64,000 nt of DNA from contig NOKP01000003.1 of assembly GCA_002682825.1 (NCBI GenBank), forward strand, positions 434,001-498,000, read 5' to 3'. Each line of letters opens with the position of its first letter. The first letter of the stretch is position 1. Positions 21,303-33,289 of the stretch are shown here, in pieces. A program made the position numbers and the translations under genes. The notes below the pieces were generated by a model. It had not been told where the DNA came from, did no database searches, and was given only the letters and a program-made list of their open reading frames with translations. This DNA is from Neonectria sp. B-13 (Eukaryota; Ascomycota; Sordariomycetes; Hypocreales; Nectriaceae).

Positions 21303-21938
21303 TTAGTGCAGGTTTAATCTGATACGGGATTGTTTTTACGGATGGAAAATAAACTTTCAAGCAAGTGTAAATGAGCTGTAGGGAGCGAGTGAAAACGGAC
21401 GTTTGATTCCATCTTCAAGGTCTGCCAGCCTCGTCAAGTGCTTGACGCCACAGTAAATTTGTTATTATCCTGCTGTTGATATGACTGCGTGTATCTTCAT
21501 GTGAGCATATAGGTAAAAGGGGGGAGAACAGGCTGTGCCGACAGGATCACTGATGTTGCTATTCCATAGTTGCGCTACATTTCAGGTGTGCGACGGTGAC
21601 TAGACGAGGGTCTAACACACAGAACTACTAACACCTGCGCCGTAACATAATGTGGGGTCAGAGAGCAATCCTGTGGGGTCTGTATCTACCGGTGGTGGGG
21701 AGTCGTTTGTAGTTGGCTATCTGCTGAGACCTCGACTAGCTTGACAAGCTAATACTGGCGCACTTCGCTGGTTTTCTGGGGTCAACTAGGTTATACTAGG
21801 TACCTGGTGTGGGGGATCGTGATTCTTGGGAATGGCGGATAGAAATAGTAGGCTACTCCTTATGGCACTCACACAGTCCGGTTCGAAGTCAATACCACCA
21901 TCACCATTCTACGTTCTGATTACTCAGTCTTTCTTGCA
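21303..21938. promoter_or_regulatory. P450-1 promoter with four GTGGGG boxes
   Basis: GTGGGG at 21652, 21673, 21695 and 21809, all in the same orientation as the gene, at -287, -266, -244 and -130 relative to the P450 ATG. The first three are spaced 21-22 bp apart, about two helical turns. Three are TGTGGGG. Confidence 0.6.
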
Positions 21939-23660
21939 ATGGCTATGCTTAAACTTGCCAGTGTGCTCTTCAGTGTTGCATTGTTAGCAGTACTCATTAA
22001 ACGACGAAGACCACGCCCTCCAAAGGGTTACAGAGCTGTTGCGGGACCCCGAGGATGGCCTTTGGTAGGAAACATATTCCAAATGGGACGCACACCGCAT
22101 CGCAAACTGCAGCACTGGGCCGCGGAATACGGCGAACTGTTCCAGGTCCGGCTCGGCTGGGAGAACTGGGTGTATGTGAATAGCCCCGAGGCGGTTCGGG
22201 AGATCTTTGACAAGCAATCCGCCAAGACGTCGGGAAGGATACCCATGCCCGTGGCGTCTGAGCTACTCTCGGGCGAGAACAGGCTTCTCCTCCTCACCTA
22301 TGGCCCGAAATGGCGCAAGCTGAGGACGATTATTCACAAACTTCTCACACCAAAGGCCTCGGACACGTACAGGCCGAGTCAGGAATTCGAAGCAAAGCAA
22401 CTCGTGTACGATATTGCGACCAATAACGAGGATCAACAAAGCTTCTATATGCACGTTCGCAGGTATACAACATCTGTTGTTTTGACAAGCACATACGGAC
22501 GTCGTGTCCCCGTTTGGGTACGCATGTGCCCGAAGTCATATGTTGACGTGTCTAACGAAGCACCCAGGACTGCGAGGACGTTAAAGAGGTGTATGAAGTC
22601 ATGAAGGACTTCTCAGAAGCCGCAGCGCCTGGCGCGATGGTTGCCGACTTGTTCCCGCCGCTTGCCAACCTGCCAGCTTGGCTTCAGTGGTGGCGCCCAG
22701 GCGCCATCAAGGCATACAACCGACAGAAGAAGACGTGGATGAAGTACTGGGACAGGCTGAAGGTGCAAATGGACGAGAAAAGAGCACCCGAATGCTTCGT
22801 AAAGCACTTTCTCGAGACGGATTTTGAAAAGCAGGGCATCACCGAGGTGCAAGCAGGTTTTGTCGCCGGGTGTGAGTAACCGACTAATATCCTTGTTTCA
22901 TACACATTGAAGTAAACTAATACATGTTCGCGTAGCTATGCTCGAGGCAGGCTCCGAGACGACATCATCCGCGCTCAACAGCTGCATTCTGTACCTATCG
23001 GCAAACCCCGAGGCTCAGGATGCTGCCAATGACGAACTATCGCGAGTTGTCGGGGATAATCGATCGCCAACATACGACGATGAGGCCAGCTTACCATACA
23101 TCAGGGCCATGGGCAAGGAAGTCCTCCGGATCCGACCTGTGACGACAATTGGCACCCCCCATTACACGACGTCGGACATGTTTTACAAGGACATGTTTAT
23201 TCCCAAGAACACGGCTGTTTCCATCAACCAATATGCGCTTCACTTCAATCCAGACAAGTGGGCAGACGCGGAAAGTTTTGATCCGTCGCGATACTTGAAC
23301 TACCCCCACAAAGCAGGTGTGTACGCGGCTTCGGGGGACGCACAAGGCCGTGATCATTTCGACTTTGGCGCCGGGCGACGGATATGCCCTGGGATGCACC
23401 TCGCCGAGAACAGCCTCTTCATCACGCTGGCCAAGCTGCTGTGGGCTTTCAAGATTGAGCCGCCGCTAGATGGCGACGGAAACAAGATGCCAGTTGATTT
23501 GACGGACACAGCATATGAAGAGGGCGTCAACACGCTGCCCAAGCCGTTCAAGGCGAGGTTTGTTCCACGTAACGAGAGACGGGCCGAGGTGTTGCGGGCG
23601 GAATGGAGAGAGGCGCAGGATGATGGATCTTCGTATCTGAGCAGTGTCAAGCAAGATTAA
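21939..23660 (+). CDS. cytochrome P450 (1)
   Basis: ER-anchored haem-thiolate monooxygenase, 535 aa. Exons are 21939..22517, 22568..22871 and 22936..23660. An N-terminal anchor (residues about 4-20) is followed by a basic-proline hinge RRRPRPPKGY. The I-helix reads AGSETTSS, ExxR is KEVLRIRP, and the haem loop is FDFGAGRRICPG. Length and layout match the fungal O-methylsterigmatocystin-oxidoreductase-like group, which also takes simple aromatics. It is close in layout to P450-2 at 36318-38190 (shared AGSETT I-helix and the GP-WR-LR segment). Four GTGGGG boxes precede it. Confidence 0.92.
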
Positions 23661-24041
23661 TAGGGTCACTGTAGCTCACAAATCTGAGCTTCGTTTCAAC
23701 AACACAGATTGAGTGCGTAATGCCGTCGGGGCTGGTCACGTAATTAGCATCAATCATCCTTGCCTTCTTCCCCGCGTTCCCCGCGGAAGCTGCTGGTGTG
23801 GCTGCTCTAGCGCGTCAGTTAGTCTTATCAGGAGGTCTGGGGCATCGTTAGTAATGGCTGATTGATGGCTCGGCTTCCCCATATTCCAACTGTGTGCCTC
23901 TTCTCCCGTGACTGCCGTGCTCTCGCCGTCTTTTCATCGCTGCCATCTTGCTTGTGTCTTTGAGACTCATCTTGCCCTCCTCCGTTACCCGCAGTCCGCT
24001 ATGGTGACAGCCTGCGTCGAATATATTTCCGGCCAGGATTG
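23661..24041. other. promoter region of the C2H2 regulator
   Basis: 380 bp. No GTGGGG is present; one CTGGGG, a possible CreA-type site, lies at 23837. The regulator therefore does not carry the motif it may bind. Confidence 0.4.
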
Positions 24042-26956
24042 ATGTTGACTACCTCGGCTGAACCAGCGCGGGTGTCGGCCGTCTCTGGGGATTCCGGCAA
24101 ACGAGCGCGTCGCCCCCCGCGACAGTACAAATGCGAATACTGCGCAAAGATCTTCAAGCGGAGTGAGCACTGCATCCGCCACGAGCGCAGCCATACCCGC
24201 GAAAAGCCGTTTTCCTGTCGTTACTGTCGCAAGACGTACTCAAGAAAGTAAATCAAAGCCGTCGTTTTGGGTCCTGTCGCGGTGGTTTCGGTCATTGCTA
24301 ACATCGGGTGCCTCCTTGCCAGGGATCTCGTTACGAGACACGAACGGACACTGCACGCAGATGTTGCCAAGCGAGCAGTTCAAAATCCAGCCGAGGGGCC
24401 GGAAGAATTAACAGAAGCCTCGCCAAGTGAACGAGACGAATACGAAATCCATCAACGACCTGGCGTCAACATTCGTCTTTCTCGGCACGCGCCACCATCG
24501 CCAGCCAACGAGAACGAGAACCAGATGCCTCGGGGGCATCCAGACCAAAGGCGTGATTCCTACGTTTCAACACTTGCATCCGGTAGCGAAATCGTCGTAG
24601 CGAATGGGAATATGGATGCAGACATAATAATGGAAGAGAACGTACAATCCCTGCCGCAGGAGGAGTCTATCCCAACTCCCCCGTCTCTCCCTTCTGCGAG
24701 CATCGCGGATCCCTGCCAGACGACATCCCTGGAATCCCTGCCTACCGAGCTATTGGGGGACGGGTTTGAAGTGTACAATCCCGACCCAAATTTCACCATG
24801 CACTTCAATGAAGGCCACCACCAACACCAGCAGAACGGGAATTCCCAACAGTCGATTGATCAACCCGACATGATTTCGCTCAGCTTCTCTCCCTTACCCG
24901 ACGGAATGTTCCAATTCACCCCTGACATCGCTCTCCTGGACATGCAAGACTGGCCACAGTCTGCGAATCTCGGGCCCAGTAATGTGCCGTCACATCCTGA
25001 CCTGGTCAATGGGTTTGCTCAGCTTGACGCCATAGAAAGTCACTTTACGTCGACAGTCGAGCCACAGAATAATCTGCCTCAGATACGAAAGGAGAAGCGC
25101 CCGTTGACCCCAACGTTCGTCGTCGACGATGCAACACACGCTTCGGTTCAGAAGGATCTTACCGAGCGCCTAATGTCGCCCGGTGCCGCCCATGCTATAC
25201 CATCACCTAAGATATGTCAAGGATTCTTGGCCAGCTACGTGGAGTGCTTTCACGGTCACCTGCCCATTATTCACCTGCATACGCTTTGCCTTAAAACTAC
25301 GCCAAGTCCGCTGTTTCTAGCCATGTGCGGCATTGGGGCTTTATATAGACTTGATCGTCGTCGAGCAGAACGGTTGTTCGATACAGCTGCACAAGCGATT
25401 GGACCGGTAAGTGTGGCTAGGGCTAGCAGAAACTTCGTTATATGACTGATGCTTGCTTCTCCCACAGATGACTGTCTCGTACAAACGCGGTGCACCACCT
25501 GTAGAGGATTTCCCGCTTTGGCTGGTTCAGACAAAGTTGCTCTTGACCTTCTACGCAATGCTAGGCGGTGACGCTGTCTTGGCTTCATCGACCGTGAGCG
25601 AGATTGGTTTTTTTACTTTGGTAAGATGAACATAACTCCCTAAGTCATTCGGATGGGTGTCCACTTAACACTTCTTTTAGATTTACGAGCGAACTCGGCT
25701 GTCGCTTTTGGATAAAGACACTGACTTGGAGAACATGACTTGGACAAGCTGGATACAACGAGAATCTTGGAAGAGACTTCTTGGAGGAATCTACATCATG
25801 AGCACATTAGGGATGGTTATCTACGACGTCAACCCCGGCTTCAACGCGACTCGAGATTTAGACATCGAGACCCTGTCTGACGAAAGCATCTGGAATTCCG
25901 CATCGGCCAACGAGTGGCGAGAGCTGCGCAGTAACCACGCCAAGCAAGACTCACGAACCTTGAGCGATGCTGTGGCAGACGTCATGTCAGAGGATGCCCA
26001 TGACTCAGCCTCAGCAACCAGACCTTACGTGCTTTCTCCTTTCTCGGCGCTCCTTGTCATGCATGCCGTTGTCGTGCACATGCGGCAGCTTCTGCAGGTT
26101 GCTCAAGCCTTTGCGCGACACTCGTTTACCGCGATGCCCGGCCGGGACATGCTGGGTACATCGCTTCTCGATACGGCCTTACGATCGTTGGCGAGGTGTG
26201 AGAAACTCTTGAACAATAGACCAAACGAGCAAAGCCATGACTGGGATGATCCCATGGAAACCCCGCTGGTTTTCAACTGCCAGGCGATTCTACGCATCGC
26301 TTACATCAGGCTCTTCAACGGTGCGCTTGGTTTCAACAGACTCAGCTTGATTGATGCCGATCCCGGTGCCGTCGAGGCTGCCGTTTCTATGTTTGCAACC
26401 AAGCGATTGGAGCGCAGTCCGTCTTTACTGAGCGCAGTGACCAAGTCATTTGAAGGATTCTGCACTCCAGTCAAGATGGGCCATATGCTGATACGCAAGA
26501 CAGCTGCGTTCCGCTGGAGCGTTGAGCATGCAATAGCGGGCTGGGACTGTGGTTTGTGCCCAAAATCATCAACTTACCAGGAGGTTTTGTTTGCTAATGT
26601 GGTGATGACTGCAGCGCTGATTGTCACCAAATGGGTGCACTCCGTTGAGATTGATCGCTTGAACGACATCGAGCCCAGTCCCGCCGAGAGCGAGTTCCTT
26701 GTGTCGATGAACGGCGTTCTTGAGGAGGCCGACTACGACTTTAGCGAGAGCAAGTCTTTAGCCGCGGGATTGGCTCGGACATGGAGCATGTTCCTCCAAG
26801 ATGTGAGCTCAGAGCACCTACCATTAATACCGGGAGAATATGTATTCACTGACTGCATAGGTGTGGGTGTGGGGCATTACACCTCGCATGGGTGCCATCC
26901 TCGAGCGACTAGCGACGGCCTACGAGAGAGTAAATGAAGCCAACCGGCGTCAATGA
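24042..26956 (+). CDS. C2H2 zinc-finger/fungal-specific-domain regulator, candidate cluster activator
   Basis: Predicted nuclear transcription factor, 886 aa. Exons are 24042..24247, 24323..25406, 25468..25620, 25681..26802 and 26861..26956. Two tandem C2H2 fingers lie at residues about 30-85: YKCEYCAKIFKRSEHCIRH, and FSCRYCRKTYSRK joined by an intron to DLVTRHERTLH, with a standard linker. The recognition helices read RSEHCIR and RKDLVTR, close to Adr1 (RQEHLKR, RRDLLIR) and CreA finger 1, which predicts a site like GTGGGG. A long low-complexity activation-like segment follows, then a fungal-specific transcription-factor domain (FLASYVECFHGHLPIIH onward). The last exon was chosen because it gives ITPRMGAILERLATAYERV, the usual family C-terminus. 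It sits centrally in the cluster. Confidence 0.85.
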
Positions 26957-27170
26957 TGTACCTAAGTCTTAGTTCATCAATGGCCGCCTGTTATCAGTCG
27001 GTTCCCCCACTCTGGTGGGGTACATTTGAATGTCACGTCAAACACTTGGGCAGTTTGGATAGTTCTGTTCCAACAAAATCAGCATATATGTACGGGACCC
27101 GAAGCACACCTGGCAGTTCCCATTCATAGGAATAAGATTTTGTACAAACAAAGACGAATCAAGAAGAAGA
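26957..27170. promoter_or_regulatory. maleylacetate reductase promoter with inverted GTGGGG pair
   Basis: CCCCAC at 27005 and GTGGGG at 27015 form an inverted pair around CCCACTCTGGTGGG, about 155 bp upstream of the ATG. Confidence 0.55.
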
Positions 27171-28295
27171 ATGAACACTTTTGAATATGTTGGCACAGCC
27201 CATCGGGTCGTGTTTGGCACTGGCACTCTCCAACAACTGCCATCGGAGCTACAGAAGATGAAGACAAAAGCTGTCTTGGTCCTGTCCACTCCGGGACAGG
27301 CATCTATGGCCGAGATGGTAAAGGGCATGATTGGAAGCACCTGTGTAGCTATCTTCAGTGAGGCAGCCATGCATACGCCGACGCACGTCACCGAAAAAGC
27401 AGTCGCGATTGCCAACAGCCACAACATCGACGGCATCGTCTCTGTCGGCGGGGGAAGCACCGTAGGCTTAGGCAAGGCCATAAGCATCCGAACTAGCCTA
27501 CCCCATCTTTGCATTCCGACCACGTACGCCGGGAGCGAAATGACGCCGATTCTAGGCGAGACAGAAGGACGGCGCAAGGTGACAAGAAGGGATTTCCGGA
27601 TCTTGCCCACTTCTGTGTTATATGATGTCGATCTTTCCAAGACACTCCCCATAGGACTCACGGTGTATAGTGGTATCAATGCCATCGCACACGCAGGTCA
27701 GTGTTTTCGTCCCATCTGAACTATAGGGAGTGTGCTGAAAAGACTAGCCGAGGCACTGTACTCTGGAAACACAAACCCCATCATCGAGTTGATGGCGTGC
27801 GAGGGCATACGCTCTCTTTGCGAAGCGCTCCCGATCCTGCAAGCAGAAACGAGCAATTCTGAAGCACGGTACAAGGCACTTTATGGTGCCTGGCTATGCG
27901 GCATGTGCCTAGGGGCCGTTGATATGGCACTGCATCACAAGTTATGCCACACACTCGGCGGCACTTTCAATTTGCCACACGCGAAAACCCACGTCATTGT
28001 GCTCCCTCATGCCTTAGCCTACAACGCCATTGCGGTCCCGAGAGCTATGGAGAGGCTTGCTGCTGTTCTGCCGGGTGCTGATGGGGACGCGATACAGGGC
28101 ATCAACATGCTCTATCAGCGGTTGGGGATTAACCTTAGCCTCAAGAGCCTTGGCATGCCTGAAAGTGGAATCGACGAAGCTGCTGAGATTGCTGTTTCGA
28201 ACCCGTATAAAAACCCCCGGGAACTTGACGGCAAAGCAATTCGAGAGTTGATCCGGCGAGCGTGGGCGGGGGAGCAAGCAGTGGCAGATATATAA
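27171..28295 (+). CDS. maleylacetate reductase (Fe-type alcohol dehydrogenase family)
   Basis: Reduces maleylacetate to 3-oxoadipate with NAD(P)H, the step that links ring cleavage to the beta-ketoadipate route. 357 aa. Exons are 27171..27696 and 27748..28295; acceptor 27747 keeps the family motif HAAEALYS. Visible are VSVGGGSTVGLGKA (nucleotide loop), IPTTYAGSEMTPI with GETEGRRKV (a maleylacetate-reductase signature region) and HHKLCHTLGG plus HALAYN (metal/active-site His). Length is typical. It is convergent, 51 bp apart, with the alpha/beta hydrolase. An inverted GTGGGG pair precedes it. Confidence 0.88.
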
Positions 28296-28346
28296 GGGCT
28301 CTATTGTGTAGGCAGAGTATGTTGAGATTTACATGATGAAAGCAAT

Positions 28347-29231
28347 TTATAATCTCCCCGATCCAGCATCGTCCTCCGCCTCCAGCTCTTCTAAGAATTG
28401 CAATACAGCATATTGACATTCCTTTTCCAAGTATATCTCATGGCCCTGTGACTGGATGAGCTGCAACGTAGCCGTCTTCACCTCAGTGAGCAAGTCCTCC
28501 ATTGACTGAACGCTTACAATAGCGCTATTTGACGGTGTAAGAATGAGCATTGGTGCCCGGATCTTAGATAGATACGGCCGAGAGTCAAGCTGTCCTAGGA
28601 ACTTTGCGTACTCTGCAAGTCCCTCGCCGTCACTTACGGCGACTTGGTCGATCCACCACTTGATATACCGGGGATCGGTGCTAGCTATCGTCCCGGGAGA
28701 AGCAGCCAATTGCTCAGCCCATCTGCGACTACCTTTTCGGCAAGCTTCCGGCCACGATTGTGCACCGAAGGCGAGGAATTGCTGAGCGGCGAGCGGTAGG
28801 TGTGTAGGTGATGAGCACACAATAACGGAGCTGACTCGGTCTGGGTACGTGGCCGCAAAGGCTTCGGCCAACATGCCGCTGGTGGACTCGCCAAAGAAAT
28901 GGACTCGATGTAGGCCTAACTGATCCAGGGTATCCTTGATCTCTTCGAGGATGGTGGTTGTGGAGAAGTCGTAATCCTGTGCCGGTCCGGGATAGCTTGA
29001 GTATCCGTGGCCCCGGAGGTCGCGTCTTATGACGTTGTATCGCCGAGCCAGAGCCGGGACCCAGTGGTAGAAGTGATCGGATGTGCGGGCGAACCCATGC
29101 TGGATCAGAATAGTCTCAGCTGGTCTCCATGGGTCGGTGTAGTTGTCCTGGATGTAGGCTGTCGTTTGGCCATTTGGATGAAGCAGAATCTTGCGATCGG
29201 CAGACGCAGCAGGCAACGGGCTTGCAGCCAT
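28347..29231 (-). CDS. alpha/beta hydrolase, 3-oxoadipate enol-lactonase-like
   Basis: Serine hydrolase, 294 aa, single exon, start ATG at 29231. Visible are QHGFARTSDHF (oxyanion region), RRDLRGHGYSS (strand 4 region), FFGESTSGML (nucleophile Ser in GESTS), LILTPSNSAIV near the acid, and SQGHEIYLE with the catalytic His. Overall it resembles PcaD/haloperoxidase-type lid-bearing hydrolases of aromatic catabolism. It shares a 460 bp promoter, with three GTGGGG boxes, with carboxylesterase 1. The exact substrate is inferred only from neighbours. Confidence 0.82.
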   Translation of the reverse strand: MAASPLPAASADRKILLHPNGQTTAYIQDNYTDPWRPAETILIQHGFARTSDHFYHWVPALARRYNVIRRDLRGHGYSSYPGPAQDYDFSTTTILEEIKDTLDQLGLHRVHFFGESTSGMLAEAFAATYPDRVSSVIVCSSPTHLPLAAQQFLAFGAQSWPEACRKGSRRWAEQLAASPGTIASTDPRYIKWWIDQVAVSDGEGLAEYAKFLGQLDSRPYLSKIRAPMLILTPSNSAIVSVQSMEDLLTEVKTATLQLIQSQGHEIYLEKECQYAVLQFLEELEAEDDAGSGRL

Positions 29232-29692
29232 CTTGATCTACTGAAGTGTCTGCGCTTGGTTCTTGATTTTCTATTTGACCTAGAAGCTTGCATTTACTGC
29301 TTAGTTCTCGGACCTTTTCTGGATCAGTGTAAGATGGCATGTGTCAGGATATAATAAACCCAGCCCTAGCCGGACTAACTGACGACCACCTGCGTGTGGT
29401 AAGGAGCCAGCTACCTACACTGGCTGCCCTGTTCTACAGACGATACGTAGTCTACACAGTTCTAGGACGCCGATGCATGTGGGGATCCTACAATGTGGGG
29501 TAACGTGGGGTAAAAATAGTGACTTGATCGTCTATGTGGGACATCGGTGGGAGATGGCAAAATGAATGTGAGCTAGCTTCCTCGGCTGAAAGGTCGGCTT
29601 GAGCCACTAACTTGTAGTCTGGTAGCAATTCTCGCAGATATTCTGAGACTGCATTGTCACGCACTATACTGAAGTCTTGGTTCACCGCAGAC
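29232..29692. promoter_or_regulatory. bidirectional promoter with three GTGGGG boxes
   Basis: GTGGGG at 29479, 29495 and 29505 within 32 bp, lying about 250 bp from the hydrolase ATG and about 200 bp from the esterase ATG. Two are ATGTGGGG, and two are followed by TAA. Confidence 0.6.
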
Positions 29693-31517
29693 ATGGTTTT
29701 GTCATTCAAACACAGCTCCTTACAGTCTACGCTTTCGGGAGTTGAGCTGAACTCCACGGTTCAGTTCCGAGGCATCCCGTATGGCAAAGTCTCGGAACGG
29801 TTCCATCAGCCTGTCGCCATTACCGCCTTGCCAGCAGAGTTGGACTGCACTCACTATGGGTTACTTTCCCACATTTGGTTCGGCATTTTTTCTGTGAACT
29901 GCACTGACTCGTATCTTGATACCTCAGTCCTCGCTGTCCGCAAGTTCCCATCGATGTCGGTCATCTACTCCGTATACCCCGCGAGCACGCTCTCCCAACG
30001 GAACCTGAGGATGAGTTTGGATGTCTCAATTTAGACGTTGTCATACCCCAGAACTGCCTCGCCAAAGGTTCAGAGAAACTGCCCGTCTTGGTCTGGATAC
30101 ATGGTGAGTTCAGGCGTTTCCGTGTTACCATGTCGCCCATTTCCAGAAATTTCTAACACATGGGGTTTAGGAGGATCCCAAGCTATCACATTTGGGAGCG
30201 CTGCGTCGGGAGTTTGCGGTAAGACCGGATTTGCCGAATATCTACTTTGGCATCCCCCGGCTCGAACAAGGGTTTCCTATGATATCGAACTTACTGACGA
30301 ACTGATAGACCCTACAACAATTGTTCGTGACTCATCGAACTTGAGTAAACCTATCATTGTCGTCTCCATTCAATACCGATTGAACATCTTCGCTTTTGGC
30401 GATGAGGTGGGTTCGAAGAATCTGGCGCTGCGAGACCAGGAATTGGCGTTGCAGTGGGTACAGAGCCATATATCAGGCTTTGGCGGTGATCCGGTAAACT
30501 CGACTTTTCTTTTATTCTTGATATTGTAACTAATGGTCGATAAAGGAACGAGTCACGCTGGCTGGCCAAAGTGCAGGGGCAGTGTATTGCCACGCACACC
30601 TGGTAACCAGAGCACCCGCACGGCATTACATACTTTCCTCAGGCTCCTTACACCTTTCCCCTCCCCAACCGCAGGAGAAGGCTTCAGCTTTGCGTCAGTC
30701 TGTCCAAACACAGCTTCGTGGCCTCGGTGACTTCGAATTGCGCACTGCCCCTGTTGCCACCATCATAGAAGCTCTAAAGAAATCCAATATTCAATCCTGG
30801 TTCCTTCAAGAAGATGCTCAATTCGAGAACTGGCAGAGCACTACTGGGCTTGCACAGAACCTACTTATAAGTGACGTCCAAAACGAGGTACGGGTGTGGT
30901 AGCGCTCATAATCGATCAACAACGCTAACATACGACAGGCTATTCTATGGCGAGAAGGCATTTTGTCTACAAATACCGAGGCCATTGTCGGTGCTTTTGA
31001 CTTGGCTGGGGAGAGCAGCGCCGAACTGAAACGATTATACAACATCGACTTAGACAGACCATCCTCGAGCAAATTAGGGGCACTTGACCTCATCAACGAC
31101 TACAAATTTGTTCTTCCTGCAAAGAAACTGGCCGAACAGTGGCATGCGGCACAGAAGCCTGCCTTTCGATGTGTCATAGACGAAGTTAATCCCTGGCAGC
31201 CATCGAGCGGGGCTCATCACGCTGTTGACTTGGTTCTCCTCTTTGGGGGGTTTGATCTCTCATTCGCACCCAAGGCGCAGGAGACGGGGGCGAATATGCG
31301 CAAGAAATGGATCGAGTTTGTCCGCGAAGAGGAGCCCTGGTCACAGGACTCGTATGTCGCGTTTGGGCCGCACGGTGTTTTGCAGGAGCTTGACGACGGT
31401 GGCATAAGATCACGCCGAAGGATCGCTCAAGTAGAATTTCTCAGCAGAACCGGTGCGGACATCTTGGACAATGTGTTTTTTGCTCTAGCTGCAGGAAAGA
31501 TTAGCCTTTTGAACTGA
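29693..31517 (+). CDS. type-B carboxylesterase 1
   Basis: Serine esterase of the COesterase family, 498 aa. Exons are 29693..29859, 29928..30103, 30171..30218, 30309..30493, 30546..30887 and 30939..31517, all in phase. FRGIPYGKVSERF opens the fold. The oxyanion loop is WIHGGS, with the usual HGGG third Gly changed to Ser. The nucleophile is in LAGQSAGA and the His in GAHHAVDLVLLFG. No signal peptide is present, so it is probably cytosolic. It is paralogous to the esterase at 45356-47209 with the same family layout. Likely role: cleaving an ester or lactone of an aromatic substrate (inference). Confidence 0.85.
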
Positions 31518-32133
31518 GAGTGCAGCATTCGGAGTCTTCTATAGTACAATCGCATGCCATAAACAGGTTGGTAACAAGCCTCTGTAACTTCAGAACACTA
31601 TGGACTACCACTGCTCCACACAAGGGCGTCTTGCTACCCAAGGGCGGAGCAACAATCAGTGGAAAATGCATTCATCGGAGTGAGTACAGTCCAATTCTCT
31701 CAGACTGGGAATTGGAGAATCAATTCCTGTGGCAGGTCATCGTTTGTGTCAACAGTTGCATAAGGACCTTGAACTTTTTGGGGTCAACGTTGAAGTATAT
31801 CGGCCTGAACGGTGACTGAATAGGATCAAGGAGGGATCTCGATGATGGTAGTCCTCATGGATGTCTGTATATCTTGCCCTTTCTTTTCCACATACACCCT
31901 TGCAATACGAATACTATGCCTTGTACCCTAACCCTGTTTGGCGCTGGATATCTAACGTGTCTCGGGAGAACATTGGCTTAAGCGACCTTTTCTCACTCTC
32001 CGAGATGCTTGTAGTGTTGAATAATCCATGATATGATATCTATAGACCAACATGATCGCCACCCTCAAATCATGTACGCCAATAAGCCCAAGCCTCAGCG
32101 TCCACATTATCCTCGACCTATAGTGTGTTATGG
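31518..32133. other. intergenic, convergent 3' ends
   Basis: 616 bp between convergent genes. No gene, no repeat and no GTGGGG. Confidence 0.45.
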
Positions 32134-33289
32134 TTATCGCGTGTCCGTAATATGCAAATAAACGGATGATCCATCCCTATCCTACAAATAGCGAGTAGAT
32201 TGTGTAAGTAAGAGCAAAGACTGGAAGGAGTAATGATTTTTCCTTACAACGCATCGTGGGTCAGTAGACGCCTTCTCGAAAACCCCGAGAGCAGCTTCCG
32301 CCATGGTTGGATGGATATGTGCCGAGCGCGCAGCTTCAATGCCGAGCGTGATGTCCTTGATAAACATTTGCGTCTTGAATCCAAGCCTCCAATTATTACT
32401 GCTCGGTGCGTGCAGGACTACTCCCGGAACGGGACAGACATTATCTCCCATGAATGTTTGACCTGTTGAGTTGTGGATTATTTGATGAAGGAGTGCAGGG
32501 TCTACTCCGGATCTTGTCCCGATAGCCATGGCTTCTGCCACCAGCAACAAGACCGAGCATGAGATGTAGTTGTTGCTGATCTTTGCAGCAAGTCCGGTTC
32601 CTATACTCCCGCACCAAAATAACTTGGCCGGATCACCCATCATTGCAAGAGTCTGACCAAGTCTTTCAACTGACGTGTCCCCTTTATCGGGAGCAGTGTG
32701 CCCGATCATGAAAGAGAGGGTGCCATTTTCTGCTGCCGGAACGCCTCCCTACGGTTAATTGGGTGAGCTGATTGAATTCGATGTTATATTATCGGCCGAG
32801 TTACTTACAGAAACGGGGGCATCAACGTAAACGCCGCGACCAGCGTCTTCAACCCGCTCGGCGACATAGCGTGCTGTCTGTATATCAATCGTGCTACTAT
32901 CAATCAAAATTCTATTTGTAGCCTTGGGCGCAGCAATTATGCCGTCGGTACTGTCGAGGTACACATGCTTGACCTCATTGGACCCAGGGACCATCGAAAT
33001 CACCACGTCCGCGGCTGCAGCGGCTTGGCGAGGTGAGTCTGCAATCTCAATGGGTCCAAAGCTAGAGAACTCAAGTGTGAATCTCTCGCAAGCTGGTCTG
33101 TAGACGTCAAAGACATGAAGAACTGAAGTTAAAGGTGCTTTCCTCCGGATGTTGGCTGCCATGGGATATCCAATAGCGCCGAGACCTGATGTGATGTTAG
33201 TCCACACAACTTGGCCGATTGAACCGGCGACCTTTTGACCGACAGTGAGCACAAGTTTACATACCTATGAACGCAATTTCGCATTCCAT
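32134..33289 (-). CDS. 3-hydroxyisobutyrate-dehydrogenase-like reductase 1
   Basis: NAD(P)-dependent beta-hydroxyacid dehydrogenase, 316 aa. Exons are complement(33265..33289, 32809..33185, 32248..32748, 32134..32181). The 25 nt first exon supplies MECEIAFIG, completing the GLGAIGYPMA nucleotide loop. Visible are DAPVS joined to GGVPAAENGTL (substrate loop DxPVSGG), GLAAKISNNY with catalytic Lys, and a family insert CPVPGVVLHAPSSN shared with paralogue 2. The spliced last exon gives DRDGSSVYLHI, the usual ending. It may reduce a semialdehyde or beta-keto acid from ring cleavage. Confidence 0.87.

Noticed and set aside
24001..24041. ATG at 24001 as start of the C2H2 regulator
   Set aside because: It runs into TGA after 13 codons; the ATG at 24042 opens the zinc-finger frame.
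26803..26938. Unspliced C-terminus of the C2H2 regulator
   Set aside because: Splicing 26803-26860 restores the family-typical ending; the unspliced tail resembles nothing.
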